From positions 1-8,427 of the forward strand of contig SVEW01000100.1 in assembly GCA_015057205.1 (NCBI GenBank): DNA of 8,427 nt, given 5' to 3'. The notes beneath the pieces are model-generated. The model was given only the letters and a program-made list of their open reading frames with translations. It searched no databases and was not told the DNA's origin. Position numbers and translations under genes: made by a program. Shown in pieces: positions 1 to 5,845 of this stretch. Source of the stretch: Lachnospiraceae bacterium (GTDB taxonomy: Bacteria > Bacillota > Clostridia > Lachnospirales > Lachnospiraceae). The stretch's first letter is position 1; every line of letters starts with the position of its first letter.

Positions 1-28
1 TGGCGTAGAAGCCATTCAGGATAAATAA
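1..28 (+). CDS. pgk: Phosphoglycerate kinase, last codons only (probable)
   Basis: Only the 3' end is present: eight full codons reading GVEAIQDK and a TAA stop at 26-28, with base 1 as the last base of the codon before. Many phosphoglycerate kinases of Clostridia end in a short tail of the type LPGV-x-x-x-DK, and the gene lies 18 bp upstream of tpiA, where pgk is usual in gap-pgk-tpiA operons. Phosphoglycerate kinase makes ATP from 1,3-bisphosphoglycerate in the cytoplasm. The identification rests on this short tail and on gene order, so it is an inference; a tpiA-adjacent gene of another kind cannot be excluded from eight residues. Confidence 0.6.
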
Positions 29-46
29 AAACAAAGGAGAAGGACA

Positions 47-796
47 ATGGCAAGAAGAATGATTATTGCAGGCAACTGGAAAATGAATAAGACTCCAAAG
101 GAGGCAGTTGCATTAATCGAAGAATTGAAACCGTTAGTAGCAAACGATGACGTAGATGTTGTATTTTGTGTACCGGCAATTGATATTATTCCGGCAGTAG
201 AGGCTACCAAGGGAACCAATATTCACATTGGTGCGGAGAACATGTATTATGAGGAGAAAGGTGCTTTCACCGGTGAAATTGCTCCAAATATGCTAACGGA
301 AGCAGGTGTTAGCCATGTTATCATTGGTCACTCGGAGCGTCGTGAATATTTTGCAGAGACTAACGAGACGGTGAATAAGAAAGTGCTAAAAGCCTTCGAA
401 CACAATTTGATTCCGATTATTTGCTGTGGTGAGAGCCTGGAGCAAAGAGAGCAGGGGATTACCATTGATTGGATTCGCCAGCAGATTAAGGTAGCATTTT
501 TAAATGTTACAGCTGAACAGGCTAAACAGGCGGTAATTGCTTACGAACCGATTTGGGCAATTGGAACCGGTAAGGTTGCAACCAAAGAGCAGGCACAGGA
601 AGTATGCAAAGCTATTCGTGATTGCATCAAAGAAGTGTACGGTAATGACGTAGCGGAAGCCATTCGCATCCAGTATGGTGGAAGTGTATCAAAGGATAGT
701 GCGCCGGAATTATTCGCTATGGAAGACATCGATGGTGGTCTTGTAGGTGGTGCATCATTGAAGGCTGATTTTGGTCAGATTGTAAATTATAAATAA
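47..796 (+). CDS. tpiA: Triosephosphate isomerase
   Basis: Interconverts dihydroxyacetone phosphate and glyceraldehyde 3-phosphate in the cytoplasm, as a homodimeric TIM barrel. The 249-residue product is the usual bacterial length. The N-terminal GNWKMN motif gives Asn10 and the catalytic Lys12. The electrophile is His95 in IIGHSERR (92-99), and the catalytic base is Glu167 in AYEPIWAIGTGK (165-176), whose second half forms the phosphate-gripping loop 6. The phosphate-binding YGGS (210-213) and GGLVGGASL (230-238) motifs are intact, so the enzyme should be active. The ATG is fixed by an AAAGGAGAAGG ribosome site ending six bases upstream. It sits 18 bp after the probable pgk end and 18 bp before the CapA-like gene, with no terminator on either side, so it is an internal gene of a glycolytic operon. 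Confidence 0.98.
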   Translation: MARRMIIAGNWKMNKTPKEAVALIEELKPLVANDDVDVVFCVPAIDIIPAVEATKGTNIHIGAENMYYEEKGAFTGEIAPNMLTEAGVSHVIIGHSERREYFAETNETVNKKVLKAFEHNLIPIICCGESLEQREQGITIDWIRQQIKVAFLNVTAEQAKQAVIAYEPIWAIGTGKVATKEQAQEVCKAIRDCIKEVYGNDVAEAIRIQYGGSVSKDSAPELFAMEDIDGGLVGGASLKADFGQIVNYK

Positions 797-814
797 CTTG
801 AAAGAGGGAAGCTT

Positions 815-2251
815 GTGAGAAAATTTTCCGTAATAGTAACCGGCGTGCTTATGGCATGTATGCTTAGCCTGGTGGCTTGCACATCGATTACAGGATTCTT
901 ACCTTCCGACGGTCATAAGACGGAGGCGCCTGTAAAGGGGGCCTCCGCAAATGCTATCGTGCAATCTGGTAAGATTGCGAAGGATTTGGACGGACTTTTG
1001 GAAGTATGTTTGAAAAATACGGAGAAAGTGAACAGTGCAGGACATCCTTTGGATGAGAGTTTTTTTCTATGGATATATCATCGATATGGAGAAAATACAT
1101 TTCGCAAGTTAGCTGACGGTTTGAAACAGGGACGTGATCAGAAAATCTACGGTCGATTGACCGGGAATACCATTCACAGCCTGTGGATTTACTATTGTGC
1201 AGAGGTGGGAGTTCATTCGGAGGATTTACAGAATGTGTACATAAAGGGAGGTCAAAGCAGTACCGGAATTGTTATGAATTTTGCCGGTGATGTGAACTTT
1301 GACGAAAAATGGGAAAATGTAAGATACGCAGATCGCAATAAAATAACAATTCCCCAGTGTTTTACGGGGGGATTATTAGAAGAGATGCAGGATGCGGATT
1401 TGATGATGATTAATAACGAATGTACCTATGGGACGAAGGGAACGGCGCAGGCAGGAAAGGCGTATACCTTCCGTGGGAAACCGGCGCGGGCGGCTAATTT
1501 GCCTGCTTTGGGAGTGGATTTGGTGTCGCTTGCTAATAATCATGTATATGATTATGGCGCAACCGGATTATTAGAGACCATGAAGGCATTAAGGGAGAAT
1601 AATGTGCCTTATGTTGGTGCCGGAAAGAACCTGGATGAAGCGACAAAACCTCTTTATTTCCTGATTAACGGCAAGGTGATTGCTATAACGGCAGCTACCC
1701 AGGTGGAGAGAACCTATCGGTATACGAAAGAGGCAACGAACCGGACGCCGGGTGTTTTGAAATGTCAGTATCCGGAACGGTATGTTCGTGTTATAGAGGA
1801 CGCCAAAAAGCACGCAGACTACGTCATTGCCTTTGTGCATTGGGGTACGGAAGGGAAAGTGTTTTTTGAAAAAGATCAGGTGGATTTGGGACGAAAATTT
1901 GTGAATGCGGGTGCTGATGTGGTAATCGGCGGCCATACCCATTGTTTGCAAGGCATGGAGTTTTATAAAAATGTGCCGGTATTTTATAGTCTCGGAAACT
2001 TCTGGTTTGATTGGGATGTGAAAAATGCGAAACAGACAGGAATTTTTCAGATTGTGATTCCGGAGCATTTTACCCCTAAAACGGTGAAATATCGTTTCAT
2101 CCCATGCTATTATAAGAATGGAAAAACAAGGCTTCTTAACAGTAAGAAGAGTAAAAATAAAGCCTATCGATACATGGAGCACCTTTCCTGGCTTACGAAA
2201 GTGGATAGCCGGGGATTTGTTCATGAGATAGAAGAAGGAAAGAAGGAGTAA
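815..2251 (+). CDS. CapA-family (metallophosphatase-like) lipoprotein
   Basis: A 478-residue predicted surface lipoprotein. It has a basic start (MRK), a hydrophobic stretch at about 5-21 and a lipobox LVAC whose Cys22 would be lipidated, so the protein should be anchored outside the membrane. Residues 23-150 are a linker plus a compact, probably helical region that I do not recognise, with the motif LTGNTIHSLW (115-124). From about 152 to 400 it matches the CapA/PgsA-like calcineurin-type fold: AGDVNF (157-162), INNE (199-202), ANNHVYDYG (240-248), HWGTE (342-346), GGHTH (372-376) and YSLGNFWFD (391-399). These carry the Asp, Asn and His residues expected to bind metals. CapA proteins are linked to poly-gamma-glutamate or capsule production, but many homologues have no known role and no capB/capC is visible here. 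The GTG start has a GAGGG site (804-808). The stop lies 3 bp before gpmI, so translation is probably coupled. Family is confident; substrate is unknown. Confidence 0.9.
   Translation: MRKFSVIVTGVLMACMLSLVACTSITGFLPSDGHKTEAPVKGASANAIVQSGKIAKDLDGLLEVCLKNTEKVNSAGHPLDESFFLWIYHRYGENTFRKLADGLKQGRDQKIYGRLTGNTIHSLWIYYCAEVGVHSEDLQNVYIKGGQSSTGIVMNFAGDVNFDEKWENVRYADRNKITIPQCFTGGLLEEMQDADLMMINNECTYGTKGTAQAGKAYTFRGKPARAANLPALGVDLVSLANNHVYDYGATGLLETMKALRENNVPYVGAGKNLDEATKPLYFLINGKVIAITAATQVERTYRYTKEATNRTPGVLKCQYPERYVRVIEDAKKHADYVIAFVHWGTEGKVFFEKDQVDLGRKFVNAGADVVIGGHTHCLQGMEFYKNVPVFYSLGNFWFDWDVKNAKQTGIFQIVIPEHFTPKTVKYRFIPCYYKNGKTRLLNSKKSKNKAYRYMEHLSWLTKVDSRGFVHEIEEGKKE
921..947. repeat. 7-bp inverted repeat inside the CapA-like gene
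   Basis: A perfect CGGAGGC (921-927) and GCCTCCG (941-947) inverted repeat with a 13-base loop, lying in codons 36-45, in the linker just after the lipidation site. It could form a GC-rich mRNA hairpin early in the reading frame. No T-run follows, so it is not an intrinsic terminator. It may simply be chance. Confidence 0.35.
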
Positions 2252-2254
2252 TCT

Positions 2255-3802
2255 ATGAGTATGAAACCAACTGTATTAATGGTATTAGACGGATATGGAT
2301 TAAATGAAAGACGGGAAGGAAATGCCATTGCTATGGCCAAAACACCGGTGATGGATGCGCTGATGAAGGAATATCCATTTGTGAAAGGCAATGCATCAGG
2401 GTTGTATGTGGGATTGCCGGACGGCCAGATGGGTAACTCAGAAGTAGGACACATGAACATTGGAGCCGGAAGAATCGTATATCAGGATTTGACCCGTATT
2501 ACCAAAGCCATTGAAGATGGCGATTTTTTCAAAAACGAGAACCTGTTAAAAGCAATTGAGAACTGTAAGGAGAATAACTCTGATTTGCATTTATGGGGAT
2601 TGTTATCCGATGGTGGTGTACATTCTCACATTACCCATATTTACGGTCTTTTGGAAATGGCAAAACGGGAAGGATTGGACCGCGTATATGTACATGCATT
2701 TCTGGATGGTCGCGATACACCGCCGGCATCCGGTAAAGATTATGTCAAACAGTTAGAAGACAAAATGAAAGAAATTGGTGTAGGTAAAATTGCATCCTTA
2801 TCCGGTCGCTATTATGCCATGGATCGTGATAACAACTACGACCGTACCAAGAAAGCCTACGACAGTCTGGTGAGCGGAGAAGGTATCAAAGCAACATCAG
2901 CCGTGGATGCTATGGAAGCATCCTATCAGGATGGTGTGACAGATGAGTTTGTTTTGCCGACCGTTATAACGGATGCGGAAGGAACACCGCTTTCTTTGGT
3001 AAAAGCAAAAGATTCCGTGATTTTTTATAACTTCCGTCCGGACCGTGCAAGACAGATTACGAGAGCTTTTTGCGATCCGGAGTTTACAGGATTTGAACGC
3101 ACCTTTATGCCGCTTACTTATGTATGCTTCAAGGATTACGATGAGACGATTCCAAATAAGCTCATAGCATTTGAAAAAGAGCAGTTAACCAATACCTTAG
3201 GCGAGTACCTTGCATCATGCGGTAAGAAGCAGTTACGTCTTGCAGAGACAGAGAAATACGCGCATGTAACCTTTTTCTTTAATGGTGGTGTAGAAGAGCC
3301 AAATGTAGAGGAGAAACGTATTTTGGTAAACAGCCCGAAGGATGTGGCAACCTATGATTTGAAACCGGAGATGAGTGCACCGGAAGTAGGTATGGATTTG
3401 GTGGAAGCTATTAAGTCGGGTGAATATGATACCATTATCATCAACTTTGCAAATCCGGATATGGTTGGTCATACCGGAGTGATTGAGGCAGCCATTAAGG
3501 CAGTTGAGCGAATTGATACATTGGTAGGAGAAGCTGTTGAAGCCGTGAAAGAAGTGGGGGGCGTTATGTTTATTTGTGCTGACCATGGAAATGCGGAAAA
3601 GATGGTAGATTACGAAACAGGCAAGCCACATACCGCGCATACTACCAACCCGGTTCCATTTATTTTGGTAAATGGTCCGACTGGCGTGACCTTAAGAGAG
3701 GGCGGATGTCTTGCGGATATTGCACCAACGATTTTGGAATTAATGGATTTGCCAAAACCAAAAGAAATGACGGGAAAAACCTTACTGGTACACAAGCAGT
3801 AA
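2255..3802 (+). CDS. gpmI: 2,3-bisphosphoglycerate-independent phosphoglycerate mutase
   Basis: Interconverts 3- and 2-phosphoglycerate in the cytoplasm using two metal ions (typically manganese) and a phosphoserine intermediate. The 515-residue length is typical. The alkaline-phosphatase-like domain is split around a phosphotransferase domain. Metal and catalytic residues are all visible: Asp12 in LDGYG, nucleophile Ser62 in GNSEVGH (60-66), His123, DGRDTPP (151-157), Arg185 and Arg191, FRPDRARQ (260-267), Lys334, NPDMVGHTG (400-408, with Asp402 and His406), ADHGN (442-446, with Asp443 and His444) and His462. The chosen ATG has AAGGAG (2243-2248) six bases upstream; a second ATG two codons later is less well placed. 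The ribosome site lies within the end of the CapA-like gene, 3 bp before this start. It is the last gene of the glycolytic operon and ends in the in-frame stops TAA TAA TAG. Confidence 0.98.
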   Translation: MSMKPTVLMVLDGYGLNERREGNAIAMAKTPVMDALMKEYPFVKGNASGLYVGLPDGQMGNSEVGHMNIGAGRIVYQDLTRITKAIEDGDFFKNENLLKAIENCKENNSDLHLWGLLSDGGVHSHITHIYGLLEMAKREGLDRVYVHAFLDGRDTPPASGKDYVKQLEDKMKEIGVGKIASLSGRYYAMDRDNNYDRTKKAYDSLVSGEGIKATSAVDAMEASYQDGVTDEFVLPTVITDAEGTPLSLVKAKDSVIFYNFRPDRARQITRAFCDPEFTGFERTFMPLTYVCFKDYDETIPNKLIAFEKEQLTNTLGEYLASCGKKQLRLAETEKYAHVTFFFNGGVEEPNVEEKRILVNSPKDVATYDLKPEMSAPEVGMDLVEAIKSGEYDTIIINFANPDMVGHTGVIEAAIKAVERIDTLVGEAVEAVKEVGGVMFICADHGNAEKMVDYETGKPHTAHTTNPVPFILVNGPTGVTLREGGCLADIAPTILELMDLPKPKEMTGKTLLVHKQ

Positions 3803-3806
3803 TAAT

Positions 3807-3849
3807 AGGCTCCGAGGGAGAGGTCTCTCCTTCGGGGCTTTTCTTTTTT
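3807..3849 (+). terminator. Rho-independent terminator after gpmI
   Basis: The bases 3807-3821 pair with 3826-3840 to give a 15-bp stem with no bulge, including three G-T wobble pairs, closed by the four-base loop GGTC. It is followed by a T-rich tail (3839-3849), TTTTCTTTTTT. It begins one base after the second gpmI stop codon. This is a textbook intrinsic terminator and marks the end of the glycolytic operon. It should isolate the topoisomerase operon from glycolytic transcription. Confidence 0.93.
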
Positions 3850-3858
3850 GTAAATTTA

Positions 3859-3867
3859 TGGTATTCT
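3859..3867 (+). promoter_or_regulatory. Candidate extended -10 promoter for parE-parC-folC
   Basis: TGGTATTCT fits the extended -10 form TGnTATAAT with TATTCT as the hexamer (two mismatches). No good -35 box is seen: at a 17-bp spacing the hexamer is TTTTCT, inside the T-tract of the upstream terminator. A start of transcription near 3873-3875 would give a leader of about 35 bases before the parE GTG. A promoter is needed here because a strong terminator stands just upstream, but the exact site is an inference. Confidence 0.5.
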
Positions 3868-3895
3868 GAAAGGCAGTGAATGAAAACATAGTAGT

Positions 3896-3901
3896 AGGAG
3901 G
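3896..3901 (+). promoter_or_regulatory. Ribosome binding site that sets the parE start
   Basis: A perfect AGGAGG seven bases before the GTG at 3909. An upstream in-frame GTG at 3876 has no such site, and it would lie almost at the predicted transcription start, so 3909 is preferred as the true start. Confidence 0.88.
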
Positions 3902-3908
3902 AATTGTC

Positions 3909-5831
3909 GTGGCAGGAAAAGGAACATACGATGCCAGCAGTATTAAAGTGTTAGAAGGTCTGGAAGCTGTCAGAAAGCGTCCGGGAATGTATATTGGAAG
4001 TGTTTCGAGAAAGGGTTTGCATCATCTGATTTATGAAATCGTGGATAATGCAGTGGACGAGCACCTGGGAGGATATTGTAACCATATTACTGTGACGTTA
4101 GAGGCCGACGGTTCCTGTACCGTAAGTGACGATGGTCGTGGTATTCCGGTGGGAATGCACAAGCAGGGAATTTCAGCAGAGCGTGTGGTTTTTACAACGC
4201 TACATGCAGGCGGTAAATTTGACAACAATGCCTATAAGACCAGTGGAGGTCTTCATGGTGTGGGTTCATCGGTGGTAAATGCTTTATCATCTTATCTGGA
4301 TGTACAGGTACGACTGGGCGGAAAGATTCATCATGACCGTTATGAGAAGGGAAATCCGGTAATTGAGTTGGAGAATGGTTTGCTTCCGGTAATCGGGAAA
4401 ACAAAGGAAACCGGAACCACGATTAATTTTTTGCCGGATAAGGAAATTTTTGAAAAAATACGATTTGTTTCTGAAGATGTAAAAAGCCGTCTTCACGAGA
4501 CCGCTTATTTGAATCCAAAGTTGACCATTACGTTTCGTGACTTGCGCGGGGAGGAACCGGAGGAAGTGGTATACCACGAACCGAAGGGGATTGTAGGGTT
4601 TGTGGAAGCGCTTAATAAACATGCTGAGAAAGTCCATGATGTTATCTATTTTGCAGGCAATGCAGATGGCATTGAGGTAGAAGTGGCGTTTCAGTTTACA
4701 ACAGAATTTCGCGAAAATGTATTGGGATTTTGTAATAATATTTATAACGCAGAGGGTGGTGCACATATTACCGGTTTTAAAACCATGTTTACCACCGTTA
4801 TTAACTCCTATGCGCGTCAGCTTGGGATTTTAAAGGATAAGGATGCTAATTTTACCGGTGCCGATGTGCGAAACGGTATGACGGCAGTAATATCTGTTAA
4901 GCATCCGGATCCACAATTTGAAGGACAGACAAAGACAAAGTTAGATAATCAGGATGCATCCCGTGTTACCAGCAAAGTGACAGGGGATGAGATTCAGTTG
5001 TATTTTGATCGTAATTTAGAGGTTCTAAAGAACGTAATCGGTTGTGCAGAAAAGGCAGCTAAGATTCGTAAGAGCGAGGAGAAAGCAAAGACCAATCTCT
5101 TAACGAAGCAGAAGTTTTCCTTCGACTCGAATGGAAAGCTTGCAAACTGCGAGAGCAGAGATGCGAAGAAATGCGAGATTTTCATTGTAGAGGGAGATTC
5201 TGCGGGTGGTTCTGCAAAGACAGCACGAAACCGTATGTATCAGGCAATTTTGCCGATTCGCGGTAAAATTTTGAATGTAGAGAAGGCAACCATTGATAAG
5301 GTGCTTGCAAATGCAGAGATTAAAACCATGATTAATGCCTTTGGTTGTGGTTTTTCAGAAGGATACGGAAACGATTTTGATATTACGAAGCTTCGTTATG
5401 ACAAGATTGTAATTATGGCGGATGCCGATGTGGACGGTGCCCATATTTCTACGTTGCTGTTGACGTTGTTTTATCGCTTTATGCCGGAATTGATTTCGGA
5501 GGGACATGTATACATTGCTATGCCACCTCTTTATAAAACCATACCGGCTAAGGGCAAGGGTGAGTATCTGTACGATGATGCGGCTTTGGAACGTTATCGT
5601 AAAACCCATAAGGAGAAGTTCACATTGCAGCGCTACAAAGGTCTTGGAGAGATGGATGCGGACCAGTTATGGGAGACAACCTTAAATCCGGAGACCCGTG
5701 TGCTTAAGCTGGTAGAGATTGAAGATGCCAGAATGGCTTCAGACGTAACACAGATGCTCATGGGCAATGAAGTTGCGCCACGTAAACAGTTTATTTATGA
5801 GAATGCGCAGGATGCGCAATTAGATATATAA
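3909..5831 (+). CDS. parE: Type IIA topoisomerase ATPase/TOPRIM subunit (ParE; GyrB family)
   Basis: ATP-hydrolysing B subunit that works with the next gene as an A2B2 complex to pass one DNA duplex through another. From the GTG at 3909 the product has 640 residues, usual for ParE or a GyrB without insertions. The GHKL ATPase comes first: Glu43 and Asn47 in YEIVDNAVDE, DDGRGIP (74-80), and the ATP lid GGLHGVGSS (113-121). The transducer follows, with the ATP-contacting lysine in QTKTK (340-344). The TOPRIM domain has EGDSAGGSAK (428-437), RGKILNVEKA (451-460) and DADVDGAHI (505-513), supplying Glu428, Asp505, Asp507 and Asp509 for magnesium, then QRYKGLGEM (574-582). Two positions differ from the common consensus: Asp346 where KLGN is usual, and Ala504 where TDADVDG is usual. 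GyrB and ParE are hard to separate by eye. The ParE call leans on the partner lacking a GyrA box and on the absence of dnaA, dnaN or recF next door. Confidence 0.88.
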   Translation: MAGKGTYDASSIKVLEGLEAVRKRPGMYIGSVSRKGLHHLIYEIVDNAVDEHLGGYCNHITVTLEADGSCTVSDDGRGIPVGMHKQGISAERVVFTTLHAGGKFDNNAYKTSGGLHGVGSSVVNALSSYLDVQVRLGGKIHHDRYEKGNPVIELENGLLPVIGKTKETGTTINFLPDKEIFEKIRFVSEDVKSRLHETAYLNPKLTITFRDLRGEEPEEVVYHEPKGIVGFVEALNKHAEKVHDVIYFAGNADGIEVEVAFQFTTEFRENVLGFCNNIYNAEGGAHITGFKTMFTTVINSYARQLGILKDKDANFTGADVRNGMTAVISVKHPDPQFEGQTKTKLDNQDASRVTSKVTGDEIQLYFDRNLEVLKNVIGCAEKAAKIRKSEEKAKTNLLTKQKFSFDSNGKLANCESRDAKKCEIFIVEGDSAGGSAKTARNRMYQAILPIRGKILNVEKATIDKVLANAEIKTMINAFGCGFSEGYGNDFDITKLRYDKIVIMADADVDGAHISTLLLTLFYRFMPELISEGHVYIAMPPLYKTIPAKGKGEYLYDDAALERYRKTHKEKFTLQRYKGLGEMDADQLWETTLNPETRVLKLVEIEDARMASDVTQMLMGNEVAPRKQFIYENAQDAQLDI

Positions 5832-5845
5832 GTGAGGTAAATTAG

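Noticed and set aside
797..814. Possible terminator or promoter between tpiA and the CapA-like gene
   Set aside because: The 18 bases hold only a ribosome site and an AAGCTT palindrome. There is no hairpin with a T-run and no room for a promoter.
1589..2224. 211-residue open frame on the minus strand
   Set aside because: It lies wholly inside the CapA-like gene, opposite its conserved motifs. The protein has no recognisable domain, and its composition fits a shadow of the coding strand.
815..2251. Poly-gamma-glutamate capsule operon
   Set aside because: Only a CapA-type protein is present. No CapB ligase, CapC or CapD-like gene lies in the window, and the neighbours are glycolytic.
3233..3640. 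135-residue open frame on the minus strand
   Set aside because: It is antisense to the gpmI metal-binding region. It is rich in His, Cys and Phe in the way expected from reading a conserved gene backwards.
4287..4766. 159-residue open frame on the minus strand
   Set aside because: It is antisense to the conserved ParE ATPase/transducer region, has no convincing start context and no family resemblance.
3876..5831. Longer form of the ParE-like protein from GTG 3876
   Set aside because: There is no ribosome site before 3876, and it would start at about the predicted transcript start. The AGGAGG-led GTG at 3909 fits better.
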